Counted from the first letter of the stretch, positions 23,567 to 33,031 are shown. The stretch: 41,305 nucleotides of DNA from Klebsiella pneumoniae (GCA_945860725.1 CAMAQZ010000012.1:1-41305); one strand, 5' to 3'. Translations and numbers: made by a program. The notes: generated by a model from the letters alone, not told the origin.

Positions 23567-24193
23567 ATGACTGTGCCCGCTCCATCACACGGCGCCCCTC
23601 CTCATTCGATCGGTGAGGGCGATGCGGCGGCTCGGCCGCTCACGCTGCGCCCTGCACGCCGCGACGAAGCCGACGCGTTGTCGGCCTTGGTCAATTCGGC
23701 CTATCGCGGCGATTCGAGCCGCGCCGGTTGGACGACCGAAGCGGATCTGCTCGGCGGCCAGCGGACCGACCCTGCGGCGCTTCGGGAATTCATGGCCGCC
23801 GGCGAGCCCGCCCTCGACCGGGTGCTGTTGGTGTACGACGGCGCGGCAGGCGAGTCCAGCCTCGGCAGACCGCCGGAAGCCTGTGTACAGCTCGAACGGC
23901 GCGGCGACGACGCCTACCTCGGCATGCTCACGGTACAGCCGGTCCGGCAGGCAAGCGGCCTCGGAAGGCGCTTGCTGGATGCCGCGGAGGGCTGGGCTGC
24001 GGCGCATTGGGGAGCGCGCACGATCATCATGACCGTGATCACGCAGCGACCGGAACTCATCGCCTGGTACGAACGGCGTGGCTACAACGCCACGGGGGAG
24101 ACCGCGCCCTTCCCCTACGACGACACCCGCTTCGGCGAACCGAAGCGGCCGGACCTGCAGTTTATCGTGCTGCGCAAGCCGCTTGGCGGCTGA
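23567..24193 (+). CDS. GNAT-family N-acetyltransferase
   Basis: A 208-residue acetyltransferase. After an N-terminal Pro/Ala stretch the GNAT fold begins at LTLRPARRDEADALSALVNSAYRG; the acetyl-CoA pyrophosphate loop is RQASGLGRRLL, preceded by the strand AYLGMLTVQPV, and the C-terminal fold includes AWYERRGY. Members acetylate amino groups of small molecules, antibiotics or proteins; the acceptor here cannot be told. The start is ATG at 23567, since the preceding in-frame region overlaps the divergent methyltransferase gene. It is followed, 35 bp on, by the GDPD gene. Confidence 0.83.
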   Translation: MTVPAPSHGAPPHSIGEGDAAARPLTLRPARRDEADALSALVNSAYRGDSSRAGWTTEADLLGGQRTDPAALREFMAAGEPALDRVLLVYDGAAGESSLGRPPEACVQLERRGDDAYLGMLTVQPVRQASGLGRRLLDAAEGWAAAHWGARTIIMTVITQRPELIAWYERRGYNATGETAPFPYDDTRFGEPKRPDLQFIVLRKPLGG

Positions 24194-24215
24194 CGACACT
24201 GTCACAGTCTGCCGG

Positions 24216-24221
24216 TAGAGT
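24216..24221 (+). promoter_or_regulatory. -10 element (TAGAGT) for the GDPD gene, leaderless-type
   Basis: TAGAGT ends 7 nt before the ATG at 24229. The interval CCGGCGG has no purine-rich ribosome site of useful spacing. Confidence 0.45.
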
Positions 24222-24228
24222 CCGGCGG

Positions 24229-25413
24229 ATGTCCCAAGCGCGCGCCCGAGTGACCACCGGCTGCCTGCTGCTCGCAGCGGCATGGCTCACTTTGGCTGCA
24301 TCGCCGGGGCCTGCGGCAAGAGCGGCGGACGGGCAGAATACCGTGATGACAGATCTACCCCTGCGTACACCGCTCGTCATCGCCCATCGCGGCGCCTCCG
24401 GGTACAGACCGGAACACACACTCGAGTCCTATCGGCTCGCCATCGAGATGGGCGCCGATTTCATTGAGCCCGATCTCGTCTCCACCCGCGATGGCCGTCT
24501 GGTCGCGCGGCACGAGCCCGACATCACCGAGACCACGGACATCGCGCAGCGGCCCGAGTTCGCGGCTCGACGGCGGACGGCGCGGCTCGACGGTGTCGAG
24601 CATGTCGGTTGGTTCACGGTGGACTTCACGCTCGAGGAGTTGCGCACGCTGCGTGCCGTGCAGCCGAGGCCGGGCCGATCCAAAGAATTCGACGGATTGT
24701 TCCAAATCCCGACCCTCGAGGAGATCATCGCGCTCGCCCGATCCGCCTCGGCGGCAGGCGGCCGGACGATCGGCATCTATCCCGAGACCAAGCATCCGAC
24801 CTGGCACTGCGAGCAGGGTCTGCCGCTCGAACCGGCGCTGCTCGCGGCGCTTGCGGAGGCCGGCTGGACCTCTCGCGAAGCGCCGGTGTTCATACAATCC
24901 TTTGAGAGCGGCAACCTGCGCTGGCTGCGCGGCCAGACCGGGGTGCGTCTCGTGCAACTCGTAAGCGGTGGCGACCTCGACGCCGACGGTCGTGTACAGG
25001 CTCCGGATCGCTGGAGCAGCGCAGGCGGTTGCACGCGTTATCCGCAGGGCGATCTGCCGACGGACTTCACCCAAGCCGCATCTTTCGCGCAGATCGCAGC
25101 CTATGCGGACGCCGTAGGCCCCTGGAAGCGTCACATCATCGGTAGCCGGCGCGGCGAGGGGCCTGAGGCTGCCGACGACGACACCGAGCGCACCCGGCTC
25201 ACGACCGCCCCCACCCGCTTCGTCGAGCTCGCGCACGCCGCGGGGCTCGCCGTGCATCCCTGGACCTTCCGCGACGAGCCGCAGCATCTCGCCGCCGACT
25301 ATGCCGGTGACCCGACAGCCGAATATCGCCAGTTCGCCGCGCTCGGCGTCGATGCACTGTTCAGCGATTTCCCGGACACCGCGGTCCGGGCGCTGCGCGA
25401 CGCTGCACGCTGA
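24229..25413 (+). CDS. Glycerophosphodiester phosphodiesterase, GlpQ-like, exported
   Basis: A 394-residue periplasmic GDPD. Residues 1-33 are a signal peptide (AARAADG). The catalytic signature is complete: HRGASGYRPEHTLESY gives the first His-Arg-Gly and Glu, then EPDLVSTRDGRLVARHEPDI supplies Glu-x-Asp and the second His, and PETKHP and HPWTFRDE complete the barrel. The enzyme hydrolyses deacylated phospholipids to glycerol 3-phosphate and an alcohol, feeding carbon and phosphate salvage, with calcium in GlpQ. Length is slightly above E. coli GlpQ (358). It uses the -10 just upstream, and shares a hairpin terminator with the convergent TonB receptor gene. Confidence 0.9.
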   Translation: MSQARARVTTGCLLLAAAWLTLAASPGPAARAADGQNTVMTDLPLRTPLVIAHRGASGYRPEHTLESYRLAIEMGADFIEPDLVSTRDGRLVARHEPDITETTDIAQRPEFAARRRTARLDGVEHVGWFTVDFTLEELRTLRAVQPRPGRSKEFDGLFQIPTLEEIIALARSASAAGGRTIGIYPETKHPTWHCEQGLPLEPALLAALAEAGWTSREAPVFIQSFESGNLRWLRGQTGVRLVQLVSGGDLDADGRVQAPDRWSSAGGCTRYPQGDLPTDFTQAASFAQIAAYADAVGPWKRHIIGSRRGEGPEAADDDTERTRLTTAPTRFVELAHAAGLAVHPWTFRDEPQHLAADYAGDPTAEYRQFAALGVDALFSDFPDTAVRALRDAAR

Positions 25414-25430
25414 CCGCCGACAAAGAAAAA

Positions 25431-25454
25431 GGCCCAGCGGTCGCCCGCCGGGCC
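25431..25454. terminator. Bidirectional hairpin terminator
   Basis: GGCCC-x-GCGG (25431-25440) pairs with CCGC-x-GGGCC (25445-25454) around a 4-nt loop TCGC, with one internal mismatch. Read on the minus strand it is followed by TTTTTCTTTG; on the plus strand by CTTTAT. It should end both the GDPD and the TonB receptor transcripts. Confidence 0.8.
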
Positions 25455-25478
25455 CTTTATCCAACCGACGCAGTCCGG

Positions 25479-28001
25479 TCAGAACTTGTAGTTCAACTCC
25501 AGACCGATCTGCCGCTCACGGCGCAAGGAGCCGAAGATGGCGCGGGGAATCGTGTAGGCCGCCACCGTGGTCGGCGGCAAACCGGGATCCAAGGTCACCC
25601 CAGGTATACCTACCAGGTACCCATGCAACCAACGCGTGGCGCCCGGCAGCGAATCCTCGTCCAGCAGGTTGCGGCCGTAGAGGCCGACCCGCCAGCTGTC
25701 GGTCTCGATGCCGATACGGGCGCCGGCGAGCAACGCCGAACCGGTGTACGCGGTGCCGTGGACCTGGACGTACTTTTTACTGGTGTACGACAGATCGGCG
25801 TTTATATAGAGCCGGTAGTCTCCACCGAACACCGGCTGCGAATAGTCGCCGGTCAACGCAGCCGTGTGCTTGGCGGCCAACGGGAAGGGGTTCCCCACGA
25901 TCGAGGGGTTGCCCCGACCGTTGAGGTTGCGGGCCGGGTCGGTCGGGTTGGCGGGGTTGTAGATGCCGCCGCCGCTCGTGATCTGCCACTGGAAGTCGTC
26001 GATGCCGTTGGTGAACTCGGTGTCCGCCAGGGCGTAGTTGAAGCCGACGGTGAAGTCATCCGTCACGGCGTAGCGGCTCTCGATCTCGAGGCCCGTGATC
26101 TCGCCGTCACCCTGGTTGGTGGCGATCGAGGTCACGGCGCCCACCGAGTTCGTGATCGGCGTGGTGAGCTGGACATCGTCGATCTTCATCTTAAAGACCC
26201 CGACGTTCAGCACGAGGCGCCGATCGAACCACTGCGACTTCATGCCCAACTCGTAGTTGACCGACTCCTCCTGGAGGAACGATTCGTCGGCAAGGCGACC
26301 GTTGATGATCGCGACCGCACCGTTGAAACCACCCGGCTTGTAGCCCTTGGCATAGATCGCGTAGAGGGTGATGTCCTCGTTGAGCTTGAAGTCGACCGTC
26401 GCACGCGGCGTGGTGGACTGCCACTCGTCATTGCCGCGGAGCGCGGAGTTATAGGTCGCGGCCGCGGTCGGACCGGCCTGGTTGTTCACCACCGACGACC
26501 AGTCGATCTGTCCCTTGCGCTCCTCGGCCCGGCGAATCTCGAGGCTCGCGGAGAGCCGATCCGTGAAGTCGAAACCGATCGAGCCGAAGTAGCCCGTGTT
26601 GTAGATGTCGGAGAGTTGTTCGGGACGGTCCTGGCCGTCCAAGCTCGCGAAATCGATGCGATATTTCTTGTTCTCCCACTCGTAGTGGTAGATGCCGACC
26701 ATCCAGCGCAGCCGGTCTTCCTGCGGCGATTCGATGCGCAGCTCGCTCGACCAGTCCTCGAAGGTGTTGATGTCCGCAGAACTGCCAATAGCCATCGGCT
26801 GAATGCCGTTGACGTTGGCGCCGATGATGTTGACCTCCGAGTGGTCGCTGTCCGCACCGGTCTTGAGGGATTCATCGCGCCAACCGCCGTTCAGGACGAG
26901 GTTGTAGCCCGAGCCCATGATGTCCCAGCGGAAACTGGCCGAGGCGAACTCCGCATCGCGGTGGACGCCCGAGAACGCCACGCCTTGGCGTTTGTCGTAG
27001 ATCAAAGCACCCGGCGCTTGCCCGCGCAAGGTCGACGGGATGCCGATCACCCCCGGACCCGGGCGGGTCACCGGCGCATCGCTGAGGTAGATGAGGCCCG
27101 GCTTCACTTCACCGCAGAACCACTGGTTGGGGTTGTCGGTCGAGGTGCTGTTGTAAGAGCCGAGCGATCGCGTGCCGGGCGCGCAGTGGTTTTCGCCACC
27201 TGATTGGAGGAAGAGCGGCCGCGAACCGTCACGATCGCGGGTGCTCTGGTATCGCAGGCGCAGCTCCGTGGTCTCGGTGGGGGTGATTTCGAGGTTCAAG
27301 CCGAAAGAATTGCTGTTCTCATCGCCGACATTACGACCGGTGAGCTGATTCACCTGTTGGCCGTCGAAGTCGTAGTAGCGCCCGTTGACGCTGCCCGCGA
27401 GCCAATCCGTGAGGCGCCCAGCGACGCGCGCGCTGAGGTTGCGCTCATCGGTGTCGAAACTCGCCGATGCGTTACCGGTGGTGGTATCGCCGATCCGCTT
27501 GGTCACGAAATTGATGGCACCCGAGTAGGTGTTACGGCCATACAGCGCGCTTTGCGGACCGCGGATGACCTCGACGCGCTCGACATCGTTCATGTCGAGA
27601 CTCTGGATGGCGCCTTGGTAATAGACGCCGTCGATGAAGTACGCGGCGCCGGTCTCGACCGAGGCGTTGGTGCCGGCGAGCACGCTGGCCAGACCACGGA
27701 CCACGGGACGCTCGGTGGCGCGCCCGAAGGACTTGGAGAACACGAGTCCGGGGGTGAACTTCGCGACATCATCGAGCGAGGTGACCTGCCGGTTGGCGAT
27801 GTCTGCCGCAGACAACGCGGTGACGGGCAATGGCACATCCTGCAGGGATTCCTCACGCTTGCGGGCGGTGACCACCACCTCGTCAAGGGTCGGCCCGCGT
27901 GCCTCGGCGCTGTTCGACTGGGCGAGGGTCGGTTGACCCGCCAGCGTGGCGACACCCAGGGAAACGACCATCGCCCAAGGGGCGTGTTTGCGGTTGATCA
28001 T
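25479..28001 (-). CDS. TonB-dependent receptor (large, unclassified substrate)
   Basis: An 840-residue outer-membrane receptor. Signal peptide 1-28 (cleavage near TLAQSN), then a TonB-box-containing region LDEVVVTARKREESLQDVPLPVTALSA (about 38-64) and the plug, with VRGLASV, ERVEVIRGPQSALYGRNTYSGAINFVTK. The barrel ends in the beta-signal ERQIGLELNYKF with terminal Phe. The start is ATG at 28001, with GGAG 8 nt upstream; a longer frame to 28481 overlaps the acs gene and is rejected. This subfamily, frequent in sterol- and polymer-degrading gamma- and alphaproteobacteria, imports varied organic molecules or metals; nothing here identifies the ligand. A 130-bp AT-richer gap separates it from acs, so it probably has its own promoter. 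Confidence 0.9.
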   Translation of the reverse strand: MINRKHAPWAMVVSLGVATLAGQPTLAQSNSAEARGPTLDEVVVTARKREESLQDVPLPVTALSAADIANRQVTSLDDVAKFTPGLVFSKSFGRATERPVVRGLASVLAGTNASVETGAAYFIDGVYYQGAIQSLDMNDVERVEVIRGPQSALYGRNTYSGAINFVTKRIGDTTTGNASASFDTDERNLSARVAGRLTDWLAGSVNGRYYDFDGQQVNQLTGRNVGDENSNSFGLNLEITPTETTELRLRYQSTRDRDGSRPLFLQSGGENHCAPGTRSLGSYNSTSTDNPNQWFCGEVKPGLIYLSDAPVTRPGPGVIGIPSTLRGQAPGALIYDKRQGVAFSGVHRDAEFASASFRWDIMGSGYNLVLNGGWRDESLKTGADSDHSEVNIIGANVNGIQPMAIGSSADINTFEDWSSELRIESPQEDRLRWMVGIYHYEWENKKYRIDFASLDGQDRPEQLSDIYNTGYFGSIGFDFTDRLSASLEIRRAEERKGQIDWSSVVNNQAGPTAAATYNSALRGNDEWQSTTPRATVDFKLNEDITLYAIYAKGYKPGGFNGAVAIINGRLADESFLQEESVNYELGMKSQWFDRRLVLNVGVFKMKIDDVQLTTPITNSVGAVTSIATNQGDGEITGLEIESRYAVTDDFTVGFNYALADTEFTNGIDDFQWQITSGGGIYNPANPTDPARNLNGRGNPSIVGNPFPLAAKHTAALTGDYSQPVFGGDYRLYINADLSYTSKKYVQVHGTAYTGSALLAGARIGIETDSWRVGLYGRNLLDEDSLPGATRWLHGYLVGIPGVTLDPGLPPTTVAAYTIPRAIFGSLRRERQIGLELNYKF

Positions 28002-28131
28002 CGTGATAACTCCGTGACGGTCGGCTCTTCGGCCGGTTGTTAGAAAAATCACTCTAGGACAAAAACATACCGGAAAAAGCACCAATAACCCCTTGTCGCG
28101 AAACCGCAACATAGCTTCGGCCATCCTGCGG

Positions 28132-30144
28132 TCATATGTCGCTGCGCAACTGTTCGACGATCGCGGGGTTTTCGAGCGTGCTGATGTCGGAAGTGATGGG
28201 CTCGCCGCGGGCGATCGCGCGCAGCAATCGGCGCATGATCTTGCCGGAGCGGGTCTTCGGCAGGTTGTCGGCGAAGCGGATGTCCTCGGGCTTGGCGATG
28301 GCGCCCAATTGCAGGGCGACCCAATCGCGCAACTCGCGCGTGAGCGCGACAGCGGCTTCACCGATCGGCCGTTCGCCGCGGCACACCACGAACGCGAACA
28401 CCGACTCGCCCTTGATCTCGTGCGCCCGACCGACCACGGCTGCCTCGGCGATGCGCGGATGGGCCACCAGCGCCGACTCAATCTCCATCGTCCCGAGCCG
28501 ATGACCCGCCACGTTCAGCACATCGTCGATGCGACCCATGATCCAGAAGCAACCGTCGGCGTCGCGGTGGGCGCCATCACCGGCTAAGTAGAGATGGCCT
28601 TGGAACTTCGACCAATAGGTCTCGAGGTAACGGGCGTTATCGCCCCATATCGTGCGCAGCATCGACGGCCACGGCCGCCGCACGACGAGGTACCCACCGG
28701 CGCCCGGCGTGGTGACGCTGCGCCCGTGGTCATCGACGATGTCGGCGAAGATCCCAGGCAGGGGCTGGGTGCAGGAACCGGGCTTGAGCGTGGTCACGCC
28801 CGGCACCGGTGCGATCATGATTGCACCGGTCTCGGTCTGCCACCAAGTGTCGACGATCGGGCAACGGCCGCCGCCGATCACGCGGTGGTACCACATCCAT
28901 GCCTCGGGGTTGATCGGCTCGCCGACGCTGCCGAGCAGCCTTATCTTTGAAAGCGAGTGGCGTGCGGGCAGCGCGTCGCCGAGCTTCATCAGCGCGCGGA
29001 TCGCGGTCGGCGCGGTGTAGAACACGGTGACGCCGTGGCGCGCACAGATCTCCCACATACGGTCGCCTGCCGGGAATGTCGGCGCGCCCTCGTACATCAC
29101 CAGCGTCGCCCCCACGGCGAGCGGACCGTAGGCCACATAGCTGTGCCCCGTGATCCAGCCGACATCCGCGGTACACCAGAAGACATCGTCGTGCCGCAGG
29201 TCGAACACCCAACGGGTGGTGACCTTGGCGCCGAGCAGGTAGCCCGCGCTCGAGTGCTGGATGCCCTTGGGGCGACCGGTGGATCCGGAGGTGTAGAGCA
29301 GGAACAACGGGTGCTCCGCATCGACCCACTCGGGATCGCAGGCCGCAGGCTGGTCGGCGATCGCATCGTGCCACCAGACATCGCGGCCGGGGACCATCGA
29401 AACAGCCGCGCCGGCACGCCGCAGCACGAACACGGTCGCGACGCTCGCGCAGCCCTCGGCGAGCGCTTTGTCGGCAGCGGCCTTGAGCTCGACCACCTGA
29501 CCACCCCGCCAGCCACCGTCAGCGGTGATCACGCAGCTCGCGCCGGCGTCCTCGATCCGGTCTTTCAACGAGATCGCGGAGAAACCGCCGAACACCACCG
29601 AGTGGATCGCGCCGATGCGTGCGCAGGCCTGCATCGCGATCACCGCTTCGGGCACCAGCGGCAGATAGATCACCACGCGGTCACCGCGGCCGATGCCGCG
29701 CGCCTTGAGCGCGTTGGCGAAGCGGCAGACTTCGGCATGCAGCTCGCGGTAGCTGAGGCGACGCATGTCGCCCGGCTCGCCCTCGAACACGATCGCGGTG
29801 CGATGACCGTGTTCCGCGAGGTGCACATCGAGGCAGTTATACGAGACGTTCAACGCGCCATCGGCGAACCAGCGGTAATTGGGCGCCGCCGACTCATCGA
29901 TCGTCTGGGTGAACGGGCGCTGCCAGGCGATCTCCGAGTGCGCGAGCTCCGCCCAGAATCCGAGCGGATCGGCTGCGGCACGCCGGTGCAGCTCGCCGAG
30001 TTCTTCAGCCTTCAGGGAAGCGGCGGCGGCGAACGCGGGGGGCGGCGGGAAGCTGCGCTCCTCGACCAGCACCGAGGAGATATCGGCCTGGGTGCTTTTC
30101 GAGGCGTCGTTCGCACGCGGGTTATCGCTCGTGGGCAGAGTCAT
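28132..30144 (-). CDS. acs: Acetyl-CoA synthetase
   Basis: A 670-residue AMP-forming acyl-CoA synthetase that activates acetate to acetyl-AMP and then acetyl-CoA. Marks: [13 protein letters not shown] (P-loop-like motif), [35 protein letters not shown] with the Trp that limits the pocket to acetate/propionate, and the C-terminal [11 protein letters not shown] whose Lys635 is the regulatory acetylation site and catalytic lysine in known enzymes. The N-terminal 32 residues are a longer than usual leader, rich in Ser/Asp. The ATG has GGAG just upstream. Acetate or propionate preference cannot be settled from sequence alone. It stands alone on its strand, upstream of the TonB receptor. Confidence 0.93.
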   Translation of the reverse strand: MTLPTSDNPRANDASKSTQADISSVLVEERSFPPPPAFAAAASLKAEELGELHRRAAADPLGFWAELAHSEIAWQRPFTQTIDESAAPNYRWFADGALNVSYNCLDVHLAEHGHRTAIVFEGEPGDMRRLSYRELHAEVCRFANALKARGIGRGDRVVIYLPLVPEAVIAMQACARIGAIHSVVFGGFSAISLKDRIEDAGASCVITADGGWRGGQVVELKAAADKALAEGCASVATVFVLRRAGAAVSMVPGRDVWWHDAIADQPAACDPEWVDAEHPLFLLYTSGSTGRPKGIQHSSAGYLLGAKVTTRWVFDLRHDDVFWCTADVGWITGHSYVAYGPLAVGATLVMYEGAPTFPAGDRMWEICARHGVTVFYTAPTAIRALMKLGDALPARHSLSKIRLLGSVGEPINPEAWMWYHRVIGGGRCPIVDTWWQTETGAIMIAPVPGVTTLKPGSCTQPLPGIFADIVDDHGRSVTTPGAGGYLVVRRPWPSMLRTIWGDNARYLETYWSKFQGHLYLAGDGAHRDADGCFWIMGRIDDVLNVAGHRLGTMEIESALVAHPRIAEAAVVGRAHEIKGESVFAFVVCRGERPIGEAAVALTRELRDWVALQLGAIAKPEDIRFADNLPKTRSGKIMRRLLRAIARGEPITSDISTLENPAIVEQLRSDI

Positions 30145-30174
30145 GCGGGAGCTCCGTGAGGCATGCGGCGACCG

Positions 30175-31110
30175 TCAAGCATAAGGATCGGGGTAATCGG
30201 CTGACAATCCTTTAAAACGCTTGTGCAGCCAAAGATATTGTACCGGGATACGGCGCGCCTCCGCTTCGATCAGACGATGGTGGCGCAGCGTATCGGCCAC
30301 CGCATCGTCGGACGGAAAATCCTCGAGCGCGGCGCCGATGCGCACCACATAACCATCGTCGCCCGGCAACCGCTCCACGAAATAGGGCAGCACCACGGCG
30401 TCGGTCATACGCGCGAGCCGCGAGGTCGCTGGATTGCTCGCAGCGGGCACATCGAAGAACGGCACCATCAGCGCGCCCTTGGCACGGAACGCCTGATCGG
30501 GCGCGTACCAGACGGCGCCTCCCGCCCTCAGCACGCGCACCATGGCGCGGATATCGTCGCTCGCGACCATGCCCGCCGACACCCGATAGCGGCGAAAAGC
30601 GGCGTCGACCAGCAGGTTGCTGGAGGGCTTGTACACCGCATGCACGCGACGCGCGACGGTGACGAACCGCGCGCCGAGCTCGAGGGTGGTGAAATGCGCA
30701 GCCAGCAGGATCACCCCACGCCCGGCCGACTGCCATCGATCGAGCTCGGCGAGGCCGTCGAAGCGCACCATCGCGAGCAGTCGTGATGGTGGTGCGAACC
30801 AGGCGAGCGCGGTCTCTCCGAGGCTGATCCCGGCCTCGCGGAAGTGCTGGGCGACGATCGTTTCGCGCGTCTGCGCGTCGAGCTCCGGCAGGCACAACGC
30901 CAGATTACGACGCACCACTCGGCGCTGTGGAGACGGCAGGCGTCCTAGCGCACCGCCGAGCGCGGCGCCGATCCGCAACAGCGTCGGATAGCGTAGCCGC
31001 GCGAGGAAGCGCAGCAGGCCGAGCCCCACCCAGGCAGGCCAATACTTGGGCAGAAAGCTGCGCCACGGCCAGCCCACCACCGCTCCTCCTTGCGCCCCTG
31101 CCCTGCTCAT
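30175..31110 (-). CDS. Lipid A biosynthesis acyltransferase, LpxL/HtrB family
   Basis: A 311-residue inner-membrane acyltransferase that adds a secondary acyl chain to Kdo2-lipid IVA. The N-terminal hydrophobic stretch (about 15-55) is the membrane anchor. The HX4E site is AAHFTTLELGARF with His139 and Glu144; a second block VYKPSSNLLVD replaces the family's YRP-N-P motif, followed by YAPDQAFRAKGALMVPFF and a downstream Asn/Pro-rich TSRLA. Which chain (lauroyl, myristoyl) cannot be told. The start is ATG at 31110, preceded by AAGG and only 10 bp after the exonuclease stop, so the two genes form an operon. An upstream in-frame start at 31200 would overlap the exonuclease. Confidence 0.86.
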   Translation of the reverse strand: MSRAGAQGGAVVGWPWRSFLPKYWPAWVGLGLLRFLARLRYPTLLRIGAALGGALGRLPSPQRRVVRRNLALCLPELDAQTRETIVAQHFREAGISLGETALAWFAPPSRLLAMVRFDGLAELDRWQSAGRGVILLAAHFTTLELGARFVTVARRVHAVYKPSSNLLVDAAFRRYRVSAGMVASDDIRAMVRVLRAGGAVWYAPDQAFRAKGALMVPFFDVPAASNPATSRLARMTDAVVLPYFVERLPGDDGYVVRIGAALEDFPSDDAVADTLRHHRLIEAEARRIPVQYLWLHKRFKGLSADYPDPYA

Positions 31111-31120
31111 CGATGAGCCT

Positions 31121-32011
31121 TCATGCAGCGGCGAGCGCTGCCAACCGCTCACCCTGGCGGCGCAGCATCGGTCCGAAATTATGGCGGTCGCAGAATTCAC
31201 CGAGCGCCGTCAGGTCAGGCGCACGCGGCTGCAGCTGCTCGAGGCAGGCCTCGAGCGGCATATCGAGGACGATCGCGGTCAGGCGCCTCGCGAGGAAGGC
31301 GGCCTCGCGGTGCTCGGCGAGCCGCGCGCCCAACTTGCCGGCACCGCGGATCGGCAGGGCGGCGACCCCTTCGAGGTTGTCGTAGAGCTCCTCCAACGAA
31401 GCGAATTCTTTGAGAAGCGCCGCTGCCGTCTTGGGGCCGACCCCGGGGACGCCCTTGATGTTGTCGACGGCATCGCCCGTCAAGGCGAGATAGTCGGCGT
31501 AGCGTTCGGGTACGACACCGAAATGCGCCTCTATCTCGTGGTGGCGCAGGCGCAGGTTGTCGGTGTAGCTCCAGTAGACATCTCCCTCGCGCACCAGCTG
31601 CGCGAGGTCCTTGTCGCGGGTCACGAGCGTGGCCGGCAATCCTTCGGCACGCAGCCGGGTGGCCAAGGTGCCGATGATGTCGTCGGCCTCGTACTCGCCG
31701 CTGCCGAAGTCGGCGACACCGATATGTCGGCAGAACTCACGGCAGCGTGCGAACTGCAGCTTCAGGTCCGCCGGCGCCGGCTCGCGGTTCGCCTTGTAGG
31801 AGGGATCGATGCGGTTGCGGAAGGAAGTCTCCAGGCTCTCATCGAACGCGACCGCGATGTAGCGCGGCTTCGCCCGTTCGATCAGATCGCCCAAGAAGCG
31901 CGCGAAACCGAACAAGGCATGTGCCGGGTTGCCCTCGCGGTCGAGCATGTCGGGCGGCATGGAGTAGTACGCACGGAAGACATACACGGAGGCGTCGATG
32001 AGGTAGACCAC
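31121..32011 (-). CDS. 5'-3' exonuclease / flap endonuclease (Pol I N-domain-like)
   Basis: A 296-residue nuclease of the FEN-like family of DNA polymerase I N-domain, ExoIX/Xni and T5 D15. Metal-binding acidic residues are visible: DASVYVFRAYYS (Asp6), AVAFDESLE (Asp57), GEYEADDIIGT (Glu108, Asp110, Asp111), TRDKDLAQ (Asp133, Asp135) and DAVDNIKGVPGVGPKTA (Asp180, Asp183) that also forms the H3TH DNA-binding helix-hairpin-helix. It would remove flaps and RNA primers in replication and repair; a separate full-length Pol I is not in the window. The start is GTG at 32011, placed 6 nt after TACAAT on the minus strand, which suits a leaderless transcript and the conserved YLIDAS N-terminus. It leads into the LpxL-type gene. 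Confidence 0.85.
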   Translation of the reverse strand: MVYLIDASVYVFRAYYSMPPDMLDREGNPAHALFGFARFLGDLIERAKPRYIAVAFDESLETSFRNRIDPSYKANREPAPADLKLQFARCREFCRHIGVADFGSGEYEADDIIGTLATRLRAEGLPATLVTRDKDLAQLVREGDVYWSYTDNLRLRHHEIEAHFGVVPERYADYLALTGDAVDNIKGVPGVGPKTAAALLKEFASLEELYDNLEGVAALPIRGAGKLGARLAEHREAAFLARRLTAIVLDMPLEACLEQLQPRAPDLTALGEFCDRHNFGPMLRRQGERLAALAAA

Positions 32012-32017
32012 CGCCCG

Positions 32018-32023
32018 ATTGTA
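32018..32023 (-). promoter_or_regulatory. -10 element (TACAAT) for the exonuclease gene, leaderless-type
   Basis: On the minus strand TACAAT ends 6 nt before the GTG at 32011, and the gap CGGGCG carries no ribosome site. It supports the chosen start. Confidence 0.45.
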
Positions 32024-32048
32024 GCCGTCAGAAGGCCGGGTCGAGGCC

Positions 32049-32322
32049 TCAGTCGAAGAAGGTGTACTGCCATGCGATGCCGAGGGTGCGGAAGTCGCCC
32101 ACCTTAGAAGGGACGCAGCACCAGCCTGAACGCGCCGGCGGCGAAATTGCCGAGCATGCCGCCCCAGGCGGCACCGATGGCGATACCCGCACCCGCAAGC
32201 ATCGCCGCAACCGAGGTCGTCGGGATGCCGAAGTAGCCGAGTATCCCGAGCACCAAGGCGATGTTGAGCACCAACTCGGTGGCAGTGGTTCGCAGGGAAG
32301 TCTCGATCGATTGCACGGCCAT
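32049..32322 (-). pseudogene. MscS-family mechanosensitive channel remnant
   Basis: A 72-codon frame from ATG 32322 reads as the pore helix TM3 of MscS and nothing else: ELVLNIALVLGILGYFGIP, then SVAAMLAGAGIAIGAAWGG, GNFAAGAFRL, and VLRPF, then TAA at 32104. The base after the stop context continues in another frame as KVGDFRTLGIAWQYTFFD, so the conserved family join RPF-KVGDF is restored by a one-base shift, after which the frame ends at 32049. TM1, TM2 and the whole cytoplasmic beta/cage domains are missing. Only a damaged fragment is left, although a 72-residue membrane peptide could still be made. Confidence 0.5.
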
Positions 32323-32352
32323 TAATCCGTCCCGTATCGGGCTCAGGCGAGC

Positions 32353-33006
32353 TCAGTTCATCAAGTGGGCGATACGTCCATGCAGGGGGCTGCTGCGCGG
32401 AAAATGAGCGAGCAGATACTCCATCTGGTCGGCGAGTATTCGTCTTCCTTTCAAAAAGATGTACTCGGCATAGGTCGGCGTGAACGGCACGGCGATCAGC
32501 TGCATCCGTGCCTGCTCGGGCGTACGCCAAGCCTTGAAGTTATTGCAACGCCGACAAGCCGTGACCACATTGGACCAGGTGTCCCGACCGCCCTGGCTGA
32601 ACGGCCGCACGTGGTCGCGCGACAGATCACGCTGGCCGAAGCGGCCGCCGCAATACAGACAAAGATGCGCATCGCGACGGAACAGCGTCTCGTTGTTGAG
32701 CGGCGGCACGTAGTCCTTGCGCAAGTGACCGGGATTGCCGCTCTGGCCGACGGTGGCGACGATCGAGTGCACCTCGAGCACGGTTCGCCGCCCGCTCAGC
32801 GCGTTGGTCCCGCCCTGCAGGCGGAAGATGGGACTGCCACAGGTGTAGGCGACCTGACCCTGATGGTGAAGCCGCGCAGCCTCGCGGTAGTCGATCCATT
32901 CGAGAGGCATGCCGGCGATGTCCGTGCGCAACACCGGCTGTTGCAGGCTCACATCCGCATGCGGTCGTGCGACCACGAGGAACTTTTCGTCGGATGCGGC
33001 GGTCAT
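32353..33006 (-). CDS. HNH endonuclease
   Basis: A 217-residue HNH nuclease. The N-terminal half (about 1-100) is specific to this group (SDEKFLVVARPHADVSLQQPVLRTDIAG, then YREAARLHHQGQVAY). The HNH domain is at 105-160: LCLYCG (Cys116, Cys119), then LSRDHVRPFSQGGRDTWSNVVTACRRCNNFK with His132, Asn146, Cys151 and Cys154 as zinc and catalytic residues. HNH nucleases of this type act in restriction, repair or mobile elements; no methyltransferase or partner lies next to it. The start is ATG at 33006, upstream of which TATCTT on the minus strand ends 9 nt away. It diverges from the TraB-like gene with only 25 bp between start codons. Confidence 0.8.
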   Translation of the reverse strand: MTAASDEKFLVVARPHADVSLQQPVLRTDIAGMPLEWIDYREAARLHHQGQVAYTCGSPIFRLQGGTNALSGRRTVLEVHSIVATVGQSGNPGHLRKDYVPPLNNETLFRRDAHLCLYCGGRFGQRDLSRDHVRPFSQGGRDTWSNVVTACRRCNNFKAWRTPEQARMQLIAVPFTPTYAEYIFLKGRRILADQMEYLLAHFPRSSPLHGRIAHLMN

Positions 33007-33031
33007 TGGATGGGTAAGATACGGTACGTAA

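Noticed and set aside
25623-27203. Long plus-strand open frame (526 codons) inside the TonB receptor gene
   Set aside because: It is antisense to a clearly homologous receptor gene; its product is a repetitive, Arg/Asp/Val-rich chain with no domain, as expected of GC-rich shadow frames.
28002-28481. N-terminal extension of the TonB receptor frame into acs
   Set aside because: The extension has no signal peptide and overlaps acs; ATG at 28001 has a ribosome site and is followed by a normal signal peptide.
28957-30159. Long plus-strand open frame opposite acs
   Set aside because: It is antisense to a well-conserved acetyl-CoA synthetase and has no recognisable motif.
31046-32107. Long plus-strand open frame opposite the exonuclease and LpxL-type genes
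   Set aside because: Both minus-strand genes have clear catalytic motifs; the plus frame is a shadow.
32012-32530. N-terminal extension of the exonuclease frame
   Set aside because: The extension lies across the MscS remnant and the HNH gene in another frame and contains no nuclease motif.
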